Assembly: GCA_964343805.1 (NCBI GenBank)
Contig: CAYFLR010000013.1
Span: 56,606-120,605, forward strand
Reading direction: 5' to 3'
DNA from: CAYFLR01 sp964343805
GTDB taxonomy: Bacteria; Bdellovibrionota_B; Oligoflexia; CAYFLR01
DNA length: 64,000 bases
The notes beneath the pieces were generated by a model. The model searched no databases, was not told the origin of the DNA, and worked only from the letters and a program-made list of their open reading frames with translations. Below are positions 27,222-36,588 of the stretch, piece after piece (position 1 is the first letter of the stretch; each line of letters opens with the position of its first letter). A program made the translations under genes and the position numbers.

Positions 27222-27815
27222 TTATATAAAAACCAAATCCTGCACAATTCTATCATAGTTCCGGCAAAAGTAATCATCACTCCCACGCAGCAAAGTATAA
27301 CGAGTTGATTTTACCAACTTCAAACCAACAAGCCTGTTTCTATACCCAAATAGGCTTGACCTTGGGTCGTCCTCAAGTTGATATTGACTCGGTATGTTAA
27401 TATGCTTAAGAGAATTAAAAAGGACATATCTAAAACCATTCAGGATATACCGACCTGTTTTTAATGGCGACATCCAATATCGATCATGGAACAGCTGCCC
27501 TCTTCTCTTATGAAAACGATTTACCGCTCGGCTCACTTGAGAATTAAACATCCTCATAGCATCTCCGAATAGCATATCTCTCCCCACTTTTCCTTCGTCC
27601 GTCTCCTTATCAAATTGAACAATCAGATGGATGTGATTAGAGAGAATAGAATACGCGGACAAGGCCACCCCGGGCCTTTTGGAAAGCAGATTTAATAGAT
27701 GAATAATCGTCTTTCGTAAACTAGGATGATTGAAATTAATCCCTTTCACAGTTGTTTTCACTGCTATGTGATGGGGTTTTGCTTTTAAAAACTTTCTAGG
27801 TTTATGGGAAATCAT
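27222..27815 (-). mobile_element. REP-associated (IS200-like, Y1) tyrosine transposase
   Basis: 197 residues with the Y1_Tnp/RAYT architecture: AYSILSNHIHLIVQF contains the HUH metal-binding pair, and a downstream helix (RYILNGFRYVLFNSLKH) carries candidate catalytic Tyr. AAGGAAG precedes ATG 27815. I saw no terminal inverted repeats or REP hairpins in the flanking 27816-27992, so this is a solitary, possibly domesticated RAYT and not a whole insertion sequence. It is a good candidate to bind REP-like sequences elsewhere in the genome. Confidence 0.82.
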
Positions 27816-27992
27816 CCAAACTTCCTTTCATCATTTTCACCCCACTATGGTTAGCAAATAATCACTCCGAAGTCTATTTCTTAAATAATTTAATATCCTG
27901 TAATAACGTAATAATTTGCTCCGCCCCAAGGGTTTTACAGAAGCTGAGGTATATGACTAAATACTTTTTAAATTGGAACTAGCGAGGTAGGG

Positions 27993-29024
27993 CTAGGATT
28001 GAAATAGATCTGTATTTACTTGATACTTTTGGCCCAGTTCTTTTAAAGCATCCACGGGAATATTAGCAGGAGAAATCCCCTCCTTCTGAGTTTTTTTATA
28101 GAAATCCCATCTCATTTGCCCTGGGACTCTCACCTCTTCTCCTGAATCCCAGAGGTAATTACAAAGTCTTTGCATTCGCTCTTTAAAATCACCTGCTGGA
28201 AGAAAATGTTCTGGGTTTAAAGCTAGAATAAAGTGAGTGCTTTTACCCGCTCTCTCCCAATCGCTATACATACTTCTTACTTCTTTGGAGATCGCTCCTC
28301 CACTCAAGACACCAGATAGCATTTCCACCAGGATCATGATGCCAAAACCTCTAGCACCCCCAAAAGGCAAAGCTGTACCTTCTTTAAATTTATTTGGATC
28401 AAGTAGGGGATTGCCTTCTTTATCAATAGCCATTCCAGGGTCTAAAGGCAGACCTTTATTTTTCCGCCGACGGATTTCTGATCCCGCCACCGCGGCTGTG
28501 GCCATATCTAAAATAATAGGATGATTATTTGCAACTGGTGCTGCAAAACTAAACGGGTTGGTTCCCAATACGGAATTTAATCCACTATAGGCAGCAACTT
28601 TAGGAAAGGAGTTACTCATGACCACTCCTACCATACCCTCTTTAGCTGCCAACCAACTATAATACCCTGCTGCTCCAAAATAATTACTATTTTTAACAGT
28701 CACCGCAGAAACACCACCTTCTTGGGCCAGAGTGATCGCTTTCTTGGTGGCCATCTGAGCAGCAACATGACCAATCCCATCTCCCGCATCAAGGGCGGCT
28801 GCACTGCCTTTTTCATTCTCCCAAATCATCTTAGCTGGAGACTTCATTAAGCCAGATTCCAGCCGCTTACACAAAATAGGAAGCCGCTCGACCCCTTGTT
28901 CTGTTCGACCGACTTGATCAGCCCAAGATAAGATTGATGTTAGTTCAGTGGCATCTTCCGAAGATGCTCCAGCTCCTTTGAGCACACCTTTAGCAAAATT
29001 ATTCAGTTCTTCCATTTTAATCAT
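27993..29024 (-). CDS. Ldh2-type malate/lactate/ureidoglycolate dehydrogenase family protein
   Basis: 343 residues. Family features: SWADQVGRTEQGVERLPI (the active-site His position of the usual DxxGxxSHG motif is not conserved here), LDAGDGIGHVAA, AVTVKNSNYFGAAGYY, GTNPFSFAAPVANNHPIILDMATAAVA, and GGARGFGIMILVEMLSGVLSGG. This is the NAD(P)-dependent 2-keto/2-hydroxyacid reductase fold distinct from classical LDH. The substrate is unknown. It diverges from the aldolase-epimerase pair, with which it probably shares a pathway. Confidence 0.85.
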   Translation of the reverse strand: MIKMEELNNFAKGVLKGAGASSEDATELTSILSWADQVGRTEQGVERLPILCKRLESGLMKSPAKMIWENEKGSAAALDAGDGIGHVAAQMATKKAITLAQEGGVSAVTVKNSNYFGAAGYYSWLAAKEGMVGVVMSNSFPKVAAYSGLNSVLGTNPFSFAAPVANNHPIILDMATAAVAGSEIRRRKNKGLPLDPGMAIDKEGNPLLDPNKFKEGTALPFGGARGFGIMILVEMLSGVLSGGAISKEVRSMYSDWERAGKSTHFILALNPEHFLPAGDFKERMQRLCNYLWDSGEEVRVPGQMRWDFYKKTQKEGISPANIPVDALKELGQKYQVNTDLFQS

Positions 29025-29173
29025 GAGTCATCCTATCCTCTAGAGATTTAAGCTTGTTTATGGTAAAATTTAGCATTGTATTCACTTTAATTCTAGTTAA
29101 ACCTAGATCCAAAACTTCTGAGGATCCAGGATTAAATTAAACGCTTAAAAAGCTTTGCGTGGTGAGAGGACCT

Positions 29174-29944
29174 ATGAAAAAAAATAAATTATTAGAGATT
29201 TGGAAAAATGGAGATCCAGTGGTCAACGGATGGTTAACCATTCCTAGCTCCTTTTCGGCAGAAGTGATGTCACAGCAAGGATTTGATTCTATTGTAGTAG
29301 ATATGCAACATGGCGCTATTGATTACCAAACTGCCTTTACTATGATCCAAGGGATATCAACTACTGATGTGGTTCCCATGGCCCGAGTTCCATGGAGTGA
29401 GCCGGCATGGATTATGAAGATTTTAGATGCAGGTGCCTACGGAGTGGTTGTGCCAATGATCAATACCCCAGAGCAGGCAGAAGAGCTAGTAAGAATTTGT
29501 AAATATCCTCCTCGTGGATTCCGCAGTTGTGGACCCGTGAGAGCCAAATATGCTTGTGGTGGAAATTATCTTGATGAAGCTAATGACAATGTCCTTGTCA
29601 TACCTCAAATTGAAACTGGTGAGGCTTTAGAAAACTTAGATGGAATTCTAAGCACCCCGGGAGTGGATGCGGTTTATGTAGGTCCATCTGATTTGGCCAT
29701 GGCCTTAGGATCACATGCCCGAACTGGTCAAAAAGATGAAGTAGTAGTGAACGCCAAAAAGCAGGTAGTGGAGGCTTGTAATAAACACAATGTCATCGCC
29801 GGAATCCATACCCCATCAGCTGAGGCAGCGGCAAATCTGGTTAAAGAGGGTTACCGTTTTGTCACCATTGCTTCCGATGATCGCTTTTTAGCTGCCAAAG
29901 CCAAGAATGAAGTGGCAACCATTCGCAACGCAATCAAAGGATAG
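29174..29944 (+). CDS. HpcH/HpaI-family aldolase
   Basis: 256 residues. ATG 29174 has GAGAGG 5 nt upstream; upstream GTGs at 29159 and 29162 lack this spacing. Class II aldolase signatures: GFDSIVVDMQHGAIDYQ, VPMARVPW, DAGAYGVVVPMINTPEQAEELV, PPRGFRSCGPVRA, IPQIETGEALENLDGI and DAVYVGPSDLAMALG, including the metal-binding E (IETGEAL) and D (YVGPSDL). These enzymes cleave 2-keto-3-deoxy or 4-hydroxy-2-oxo acids to pyruvate plus an aldehyde. The substrate here is unknown. Confidence 0.92.
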   Translation: MKKNKLLEIWKNGDPVVNGWLTIPSSFSAEVMSQQGFDSIVVDMQHGAIDYQTAFTMIQGISTTDVVPMARVPWSEPAWIMKILDAGAYGVVVPMINTPEQAEELVRICKYPPRGFRSCGPVRAKYACGGNYLDEANDNVLVIPQIETGEALENLDGILSTPGVDAVYVGPSDLAMALGSHARTGQKDEVVVNAKKQVVEACNKHNVIAGIHTPSAEAAANLVKEGYRFVTIASDDRFLAAKAKNEVATIRNAIKG

Positions 29945-29952
29945 GAATTCAT

Positions 29953-30852
29953 ATGAAAACACTTGTTATTGGTGGTGCCGGTTTTATTGGAAGTCATGTG
30001 GCTGATTTATTAGCCACTAAAGATCATGAAATCACCATCTTTGACCGCATGGAGAGCCCCTATTTAAAAGAAGGATTTCACACCATTGTTGGAGATATTA
30101 ACGATCCAAAGGCGCTGGAAGATGCGGTGAAGGGCAAAGATTATGTGCTCAATTTTGCTGGTATCGCAGGTTTAAATGATGCCAAAGAACATCCCATTGA
30201 TGCAGCCACCATTAACATTTTAGGCAACCTCAATGTACTTGAAGCTTTGCGCAAACATCCACCGAGGCGCTATGTTTTTGCCAGTACCTTTTATGTTTAT
30301 AGTACCTCGGGGTCCATCTATCGAATCACCAAGCAGTCCAGCGAAATGTTTGTGGAGGAATACTCAAAGCAGTATGGAATAAATTTTAGTATTCTAAGAT
30401 ATGGTTCAGTTTATGGCACCAGAGCTGGTTACGCTAATGCTATCTATCGATTTCTAAGAGAGGCGGTTGAGTTTGGCAGCATCACTCGTAAAGGAAGTGG
30501 AAGTGACCAACGAGAATACATCAGCGTCATTGATGCCGCCACCTCCACCTATCAAATCATGGTGGATCCGGAATGTGAAAACAAACATTATATTCTGGCA
30601 GGCCAGCAAAAATTCAAAGTGGATGATCTCTTTCACATGATCAATGAGATGATGGGAGGCCGGCTCTCAATTACTTATCAACCCGGTGATCTCAACACAC
30701 ATGGACATTATAGTATTACTCCCTACTCATTCAAACCCGCTCAAGCCACTCGTTACACCCTAAACTGTTATCACGATTTAGGACAGGGAATGCTCGAAAT
30801 GATGCACGAAATTCATGATCAACTGAACCAAGAAAAAGAAAAATCAGAATAA
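29953..30852 (+). CDS. NAD-dependent epimerase/dehydratase
   Basis: 299 residues of the extended short-chain dehydrogenase type. GGAGFIGSHVADLL is the NAD-binding motif, VLNFAGIAGLNDAKEHPIDAATINILGNLNVLEAL the central strand region. The catalytic motif area reads ASTFYVYSTSG...YRITKQSSEMF, so the usual YxxxK is Y-R-I-T-K. The family includes nucleotide-sugar 4-epimerases and dehydratases. It begins 8 nt after the aldolase stop, in an operon with it. Substrate unknown. Confidence 0.9.
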   Translation: MKTLVIGGAGFIGSHVADLLATKDHEITIFDRMESPYLKEGFHTIVGDINDPKALEDAVKGKDYVLNFAGIAGLNDAKEHPIDAATINILGNLNVLEALRKHPPRRYVFASTFYVYSTSGSIYRITKQSSEMFVEEYSKQYGINFSILRYGSVYGTRAGYANAIYRFLREAVEFGSITRKGSGSDQREYISVIDAATSTYQIMVDPECENKHYILAGQQKFKVDDLFHMINEMMGGRLSITYQPGDLNTHGHYSITPYSFKPAQATRYTLNCYHDLGQGMLEMMHEIHDQLNQEKEKSE

Positions 30853-30855
30853 ATA

Positions 30856-31791
30856 TTATTTAATAAAATAATCTCTGAGATGATCGATGGCACTGTCTCC
30901 CATCGCATGAATGGATCGGCGTGAATTACCTGCCACATGGGGAGTGCAAAAAAGGTTAGGTAGGCTTAAATACTCTTGATCCTTAGGTGGCTCTTCTTCA
31001 TAAACATCAATGGCGGCGGCTTTAATGGTTCCTTCTTGAAGAGCCAACTTAAGATCATCCGCTTTAACTACTTTTCCTCTCGCCGTATTGATAATGATAC
31101 AGTTAGATTTCATCTGCTTCAAAGTCTCAGTACAAACCATGTACTCGGTGAGTTCTGTTAAGGGCACATGATAGCTTATTATATCCGCCGCTTTGTACAT
31201 CTCTTCTTTTGAGACGTGGGTGACTCCATTTTGCTGGTAGTATTCATCTTGCTCGATAATATCGTTCACCAATATTTTGCAGCCAAAGGGTTTTAAAATT
31301 CGAATCAGCTCTTTACCAATATGTCCAATACCAATAATACCAATAGTAGATTCATGAATTTCTAGACCTCCATCTTTATGCCAGGTCCCCGCCTTCAATT
31401 GCAAGGAAGAGGTAAAGAGATTACGTGAAAGGGCAATCATAAAAGAGACCACCTCTTCGGCGACCGAAGCTCGATTGACTCCTCCTGTCCATCCGACTTT
31501 CACCCCTCTTTTTTCAAAGGCATCTAATTCCAAATTATCTAATCCCACACCATATTTTGCTGCAATCTTAAGATCTGGACAAGCAGCTAGAACACTATCA
31601 TCCATGGGCTCCAGACCTATTACCACGCCATCCATTCCTTGTAAATAATCAGCCACTTGATTCTTACTCATATATCCTGTGCTGCTTTTAAATTTGGTAT
31701 TAGGAAAGTAGGACAAGATCCTTTCTTTAAGATAAGTTGATTTGCTAAAGGAATTGGAAGTCACCGCAATTTTTTTATCTGATGTTTTGAT
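30856..31791 (-). CDS. D-2-hydroxyacid dehydrogenase with apparent ATC start
   Basis: About 312 residues. The NAD fold has GIIGIGHIGKELIRIL; the catalytic residues read RGKVV (Arg near NTARGKVV), E in YEEEPP and H in TPHVAGNS. It belongs to the SerA/lactate dehydrogenase-like superfamily and reduces a 2-keto acid or oxidises a 2-hydroxyacid. The first canonical start in frame is GTG 31764, but it falls inside the first strand (K-I-A-V-T-S). An AAGGAG site at 31798-31803 lies 6 nt before codon ATC 31791, which I take as the likely start. No ATG, GTG or TTG lies upstream before the in-frame stop at 31819. Confidence 0.82.
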   Translation of the reverse strand: MKTSDKKIAVTSNSFSKSTYLKERILSYFPNTKFKSSTGYMSKNQVADYLQGMDGVVIGLEPMDDSVLAACPDLKIAAKYGVGLDNLELDAFEKRGVKVGWTGGVNRASVAEEVVSFMIALSRNLFTSSLQLKAGTWHKDGGLEIHESTIGIIGIGHIGKELIRILKPFGCKILVNDIIEQDEYYQQNGVTHVSKEEMYKAADIISYHVPLTELTEYMVCTETLKQMKSNCIIINTARGKVVKADDLKLALQEGTIKAAAIDVYEEEPPKDQEYLSLPNLFCTPHVAGNSRRSIHAMGDSAIDHLRDYFIK

Positions 31792-31797
31792 AATAAA

Positions 31798-31803
31798 CTC
31801 CTT
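31798..31803 (-). promoter_or_regulatory. Ribosome binding site AAGGAG ahead of ATC codon
   Basis: A consensus Shine-Dalgarno hexamer 6 nt before ATC at 31791-31789 on the minus strand. It decides the start of the hydroxyacid dehydrogenase because the first canonical codon (GTG 31764) has no such site. Confidence 0.6.
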
Positions 31804-31810
31804 ATGAAAG

Positions 31811-32998
31811 TTAAAGCCCTAATCGATTAAATAACCTTGCCTTTAAATCCCAATACAATTGAACAATGGAAGGCAATGGATCATGCCAAGCGAAAAAAGG
31901 AAACTGATGCCATCTGAGCCAAGAACGAACCCAAGCTGCAAAGGTGATTTTTCCTTCTCGTCGTAAACATCGATAGGAATCAATATCCTGAATGGGGTAC
32001 CAAAGGGTCACATACTCTTTAAAGGAATCTAACTTAGGAACCGCTCTCCCTGTTAAATGGCAATATACAAGATAAGCAACATCCATATTCGATTTCACCA
32101 GAATCTCATGAGCAGCAGTTATACGAGCATTGACTTCAATCAACTTAAGTTTATTGTCGCGAGCATCATGCTTAAATTCAATATTACAAAGACCAGTAAA
32201 ACCAATTCCTCTAAAATATTTTTCACCCTCTTTGGCGGTATCAGGCAGCCATTTGGATTCATGATAACAACCTCCACCAAAATTAGGCTGAGTCCGGCGA
32301 ATCACTCGCTTGGTATATTTAAAAAGGTTATTTCCTTTGGCATCAATATGAGTGTAATAACTGCTATTACAGGTATCTGGCCCAGGAATAAATTCACAAA
32401 TCATAAACTCAATTTGCTTGGCCTTAACCTCTTGTGCCCAACGCAGTAAGTCCTCTTTATTATCAACTAACAGTAATTTTTTATCATAATGTTTTTGAAA
32501 AAGATGAGTAAAGATGGGCTTAATCAACACCGGATAAACAGCGGTATCAGCAATTTTTTGCAAATCATTCAGTTCATCCGGAAACCAAAACTTGGGAGCT
32601 TCAATCCCCACTTGCTCTGCGAGTTCGAGAGTCTTTCGTTTATTCAGCATATCCAGCTGTTTACTGGGAATTTGACAGTCGAGGATGAAGTCTTTTTCCA
32701 GTTCGTCCCGTGCTTCGATCATAAAATCAATGGCGGAATCCCCACAGGCAAATATGACACTTCCCTTTAGCTCTGGGTATTTACCGGATAAAGTGATATC
32801 GCGATAGTGATCTACAGCCGAAACACCTTCCGGAATAGGGATGCCTTTTTTTAAATATCTCGATTTATAAACAGCACAATCTGCATAGGTAGCTACTGTG
32901 ACAGGAATTCCATATCCATGAAAGGCTCTTACAATGGCCAAAGTATTTTCGCGACCATCGAGTAACAGAACGGGGGCGAGATTATTTTCTATCGACAT
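31811..32998 (-). CDS. ATP-grasp ligase (carbamoyl-phosphate synthase-like class)
   Basis: 395 residues. ATG 32998 (MSIENNLAPV) follows an AAGGA site and overlaps the upstream gene by 17 nt. The N-terminal preATP-grasp domain (VLLLDGRENTLAIVRAFHGYGIPVTVATY) is followed by the ATP-grasp core: NKRKTLELAEQVGIEAPKFWFP, YPVLIKPI, FMICEFIPGPD, GFTGLCNIEFKHD and LIEVNARITAAHE, with metal ligands E...E-V-N. These join a carboxylate to an amine through an acyl phosphate. Substrates unknown. It is followed after 7-20 nt by the hydroxyacid dehydrogenase. Confidence 0.85.
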   Translation of the reverse strand: MSIENNLAPVLLLDGRENTLAIVRAFHGYGIPVTVATYADCAVYKSRYLKKGIPIPEGVSAVDHYRDITLSGKYPELKGSVIFACGDSAIDFMIEARDELEKDFILDCQIPSKQLDMLNKRKTLELAEQVGIEAPKFWFPDELNDLQKIADTAVYPVLIKPIFTHLFQKHYDKKLLLVDNKEDLLRWAQEVKAKQIEFMICEFIPGPDTCNSSYYTHIDAKGNNLFKYTKRVIRRTQPNFGGGCYHESKWLPDTAKEGEKYFRGIGFTGLCNIEFKHDARDNKLKLIEVNARITAAHEILVKSNMDVAYLVYCHLTGRAVPKLDSFKEYVTLWYPIQDIDSYRCLRREGKITFAAWVRSWLRWHQFPFFAWHDPLPSIVQLYWDLKARLFNRLGL

Positions 32999-34061
32999 TA
33001 TCAAGTGTTCCTTGTAACAAAATAGCTGCCACCGAATAATCTGGATCAGGATTCGCAACTAAATAGTGATGATGGAGTCCTGGACCCGCATTAATATCAG
33101 TGGTAATAGCACCAGATTCTTTCAGATCCTGTTGAAGATTGGTCGCTAAGAGATCTAATCCAAATAGTTTAATCTGAAGAATATCGGCAATCTGCTCCCC
33201 AAGCTTAATAATTGAAGGATGGGGAGCTCCCTGCTCAATATGGTTTTCGGTAGCAGAGTTTTGATTCACCACTCGTTTTAAAATGATTCTCTCACCCTTA
33301 GCTGGTACCGACCCTGGATAGAGATTCTGACTCTCTAAATAGAGCTTTGCTTCGAGATCGATCTCTAATGGATTTAAAGAAGTGATGGGATTTCCTTTCA
33401 ATCTTTTTTCGTTTTCTAGTTCAACCAATCTGAGAATACTATGATTGCCATCTCCGATAATCACAGGAGGATCTCTCCGAACTACATGAATCAGCTTCTT
33501 ATTAAAAAAGAGCAGCCGGTAGGAATTTTTAGACACTTGTTCTTCTGCTAAAAATTCAGAAGAATAGGCTTTTGCCTTCACCAAAGCCCAAAAAAGTTGA
33601 CTCTTGGTAGTTATACCGGTTGTTATACCCATCCCAGCACCGGTTCCGGAAGCTGGTTTTATCACAATGGGATTACTTTTTGCTCTTAGAAAGTGTAAAA
33701 CTGAGCCTAAATTATTAAGATTAAATTCTATAAAAGGGGGAGGTTTATAACCTTCAATTAAAGGAGTGAGTAAATGATGACCCACCGCCTTATCATCTGC
33801 TAGTAAAAGGCTCACAGAAGGGTCTAGATTCAAACCTGATTGTTTGACAAAGGTGGATTTCCCCTCCTTCTCAACTTGATAAAACCCATTGCCCAATTCT
33901 TTGATGGACGCACCTATATCGGCAGCAGTTTTAGGCCACAGCTCTTTGAAAAATTTTTGCCTGAGCTGACCATAGCGAGCATAATAATTTCGTCTTTGAA
34001 AATTAAAAAGGTTGATGATGCGGATCACCACCGACATGATATTTACAGCAAGTTTCAGCAT
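32982..34061 (-). CDS. ATP-grasp ligase resembling cyanophycin synthetase
   Basis: 359 residues. ATP-grasp features: PIVIKPASGTGAGMGITTGITTKSQL (the P-loop-like nucleotide strand), FLAEEQVSKNSYRLLFF, VRRDPPVIIGDGNHSILRLVELEN (as in cyanophycin synthetase, which carries VIGDG-x-HT/S-I), and FGLDLLATN...TTDINAGPGLHHH for the metal site. It probably forms an amide bond between amino-acid-like units. Together with the second ATP-grasp gene it suggests a two-ligase pathway for a short peptide or modified acid. Confidence 0.85.
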   Translation of the reverse strand: MLKLAVNIMSVVIRIINLFNFQRRNYYARYGQLRQKFFKELWPKTAADIGASIKELGNGFYQVEKEGKSTFVKQSGLNLDPSVSLLLADDKAVGHHLLTPLIEGYKPPPFIEFNLNNLGSVLHFLRAKSNPIVIKPASGTGAGMGITTGITTKSQLFWALVKAKAYSSEFLAEEQVSKNSYRLLFFNKKLIHVVRRDPPVIIGDGNHSILRLVELENEKRLKGNPITSLNPLEIDLEAKLYLESQNLYPGSVPAKGERIILKRVVNQNSATENHIEQGAPHPSIIKLGEQIADILQIKLFGLDLLATNLQQDLKESGAITTDINAGPGLHHHYLVANPDPDYSVAAILLQGTLDNVDRK

Positions 34062-34107
34062 AATAATCTCCTGGCAACCGTCTGCAAATTATATATTAAT
34101 ATCTGGC

Positions 34108-36423
34108 TTATAACAAGGAGGGATCCTCATGATCAGATAGGGTAATCTCTTCGCCTTGAGCCAATTCTTGCCCCTTATAGAGCGCATCGGCAGCTAAAAT
34201 TCCTCTATGCACTCGACCGGAAGGATAAAGATTGATTGAGCTTTCAGCCACAAAAGTAAAAGGTCCCTGTTTATAATCCTTAGATAGAATTGCATTTTGA
34301 ACTCGTTCATTTTCATAGAAAGTGACCCACTTAAACTCTCTCACTGGCACACCAAAAATTTCATATTCCCAAATGAGATGTGTTTTACGAGGGTGACCGG
34401 AGGGATAAAATTCGGTCTGCTCGAAGTAATGATATCCCCTTGAATCCTTGGCGCGCCAAATATTAGTAGACTTCAAATTTCCATTGGGCCAAAACTCCAC
34501 CGGAAAGTCATCGGTAATCTGAAAGTTTTTAGACTTCCAGAAGGCACCCGTAACAAAGGACTTAACTTTGCCATCTTCATAAAAAGAGACATATTCACCG
34601 GCTTTCAAAGGAAATCCTTCCCATTCCATAGCCTGTCTAACAAAGAGTCTTTTGAGTTGGCAATTCCCATAAAAAACCTTGGTTTCCGCCAGACCCGCTT
34701 CATGACAAAGAGCAATTAAAGAGGGAAGATCTTTGGTGATATCATAAGAGGTTTTTTCATAATGTTGAACCAGATGATCCAGGGCGTCTCCTCGCATCTC
34801 TTTTTTACTTTCATCTGCTACAATCACCTCTAGGGCCTCGGGACGAGAGCTATCCAGAATATCAAAACTCATACCTGGAACGTACTCATTGCCGTGTTCT
34901 CCACTTACTAAGAAAGGAGAATTCGTCTTGGAAATTCTTTTAGCAAGTCGATTGATCTTGGTAATAATACCTAACCAGGAAAGGGATTTCTTTTGATAAT
35001 TTGACCATCTAGGCTTCTTAATGGCACGCGCCGCAGTTTCAAGAGGTTTTAAAAGACCCATTTGATGACCTTCCCCTTTGATGCCATCATAAGTGGTTAT
35101 CACATCAATGTATTTTGCATCTTTGACAGCCAGAACCGAATTCACTCCATAGGCATAGCTAGAACAGCCATTCAAAAGTACAATTTGATAACGATTGGCT
35201 GGGTAAAGTTCAGGAACGGTAAAGTGACGCTCTATATTTTGTCCATAACCAGAATGTCCGTTATAAATAATTATCTCATCATTACCTAAAGCCCATTTGA
35301 GTTTTAAATTGGGAGCTTCATGATATTCACTGAGAATGCTGGTGATGTTAAATCGGATTCCGCCTACTGTTTTCTGTAATGCCACTTCACTGATATGGCC
35401 CTCATCATCTTTCTTAACTAAAGTTTTTCGGTAACCACTTCGACTCAATCGGCGCACGAATCTCTTCATAAAACCAGGGGAAGACTGACCCACCGGGCTA
35501 AATAATACAAAGATGTCAACCTGCCCATCTTTAAACAACTGCTGATACTCTGGGTATTTAACGGATGCCAGCTTTGGCTTGATATCTGTAATCGTTAAAT
35601 TGACTGTATTTAAGGTTTTACAACCTCTGATTTTCTGATTGTAGTAATAAAAAAAGTTAAGTGGAGAGATCCCATCTCCGTCTGGCTTAATGCAGGTGGA
35701 TTCTCTGGTGCCCTTAGCACTTTTTTCCATCAGCATCTGGCGTTCTAGATTATCTAACACTTTTAAATTCTGACCTTTTTTTACTAAATCGATAGAATTA
35801 TGATAAAAATCAATGAATTCACTTCCCATGGACTGATAGAAAACCCCCAGTACATCCTGAGGAACCGGAATCTGATATCCAACACTCAGTAAACTTCTTG
35901 ATTCACCAGAGAGCTCGGATTTTGACATTTGAATACCAGTACATAGAGCCACATAGTCAATGGTAATGAGGCCGGAATTATCTTTAACTTTAACCTCTGA
36001 AGAGATGATCTTGTCCAAAGTGAGTACAATTCTCTCTGATGCCAAAGGATACCAGGAGTATTTGATCTGTCTTTTGACCCAACCTTCGATGGCTTTATGA
36101 TCTTTGATTGCGGGTAGAAGATCTTGAATTTTTTGACGAATTTTAAATTTTAGCTCTTCAGGATTGGACAGAGATTCTTTAAGATTGACGATGCCAGGAT
36201 CTTTCTGATGATCGAAGATTTCTCTTTGTAGGTCATAGAGAGCGGCCAATAATAAGGGCTCCTCATGGGCAGGGATTTGCAGCGAACCTTCTATAACATA
36301 GTTAAATTCTTCAACATAATTGGAAAGAGTCTTCACCTCACTGGGGGTCTCTTGATGACATCCATGGAGAAAAACAAAAAACAATGTAAAAACAAATAGT
36401 TGAATCGGTAAAATTTTATTCAT
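34108..36423 (-). CDS. Lipoprotein with gingipain/caspase-like dyad and MORN-type repeats
   Basis: 771 residues. ATG 36423 (MNKILPIQL) has GGAG 6 nt upstream and gives a clean lipoprotein signal (VFLHGC, Cys22); a longer frame to 36504 has none. In the centre, EIIIYNGHSGYG (His390) and YQIVLLNGCSSYAYG (Cys420) lie 30 residues apart, each after a hydrophobic strand, as in clan CD cysteine peptidases such as gingipains and caspases. The C-terminal third has about five MORN/YwqK-type repeats (FYEDGKVKS, FWPNGNLKS, FYPSGHPRK, FYENERVQN, LYPSGRVHR). The envelope location is predicted; the substrate is unknown. Confidence 0.72.
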   Translation of the reverse strand: MNKILPIQLFVFTLFFVFLHGCHQETPSEVKTLSNYVEEFNYVIEGSLQIPAHEEPLLLAALYDLQREIFDHQKDPGIVNLKESLSNPEELKFKIRQKIQDLLPAIKDHKAIEGWVKRQIKYSWYPLASERIVLTLDKIISSEVKVKDNSGLITIDYVALCTGIQMSKSELSGESRSLLSVGYQIPVPQDVLGVFYQSMGSEFIDFYHNSIDLVKKGQNLKVLDNLERQMLMEKSAKGTRESTCIKPDGDGISPLNFFYYYNQKIRGCKTLNTVNLTITDIKPKLASVKYPEYQQLFKDGQVDIFVLFSPVGQSSPGFMKRFVRRLSRSGYRKTLVKKDDEGHISEVALQKTVGGIRFNITSILSEYHEAPNLKLKWALGNDEIIIYNGHSGYGQNIERHFTVPELYPANRYQIVLLNGCSSYAYGVNSVLAVKDAKYIDVITTYDGIKGEGHQMGLLKPLETAARAIKKPRWSNYQKKSLSWLGIITKINRLAKRISKTNSPFLVSGEHGNEYVPGMSFDILDSSRPEALEVIVADESKKEMRGDALDHLVQHYEKTSYDITKDLPSLIALCHEAGLAETKVFYGNCQLKRLFVRQAMEWEGFPLKAGEYVSFYEDGKVKSFVTGAFWKSKNFQITDDFPVEFWPNGNLKSTNIWRAKDSRGYHYFEQTEFYPSGHPRKTHLIWEYEIFGVPVREFKWVTFYENERVQNAILSKDYKQGPFTFVAESSINLYPSGRVHRGILAADALYKGQELAQGEEITLSDHEDPSLL

Positions 36424-36588
36424 GACAGTCTCCGGCAAAAAATATCCGACCTCATAAATACCCATATTTTTAGTAAATGTCAATAATTTTTGTGTTTTTA
36501 CCAAATTAAAATAAGCATAAACCCAATAGACAGAGCTAATCTACTGATATAAAATCTAATTTTAATACTCAAACACTTTGGGGGAAAA

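Noticed and set aside
27816..27992. REP palindromes flanking the RAYT
   Set aside because: No stem-loop pair found on reading both strands.
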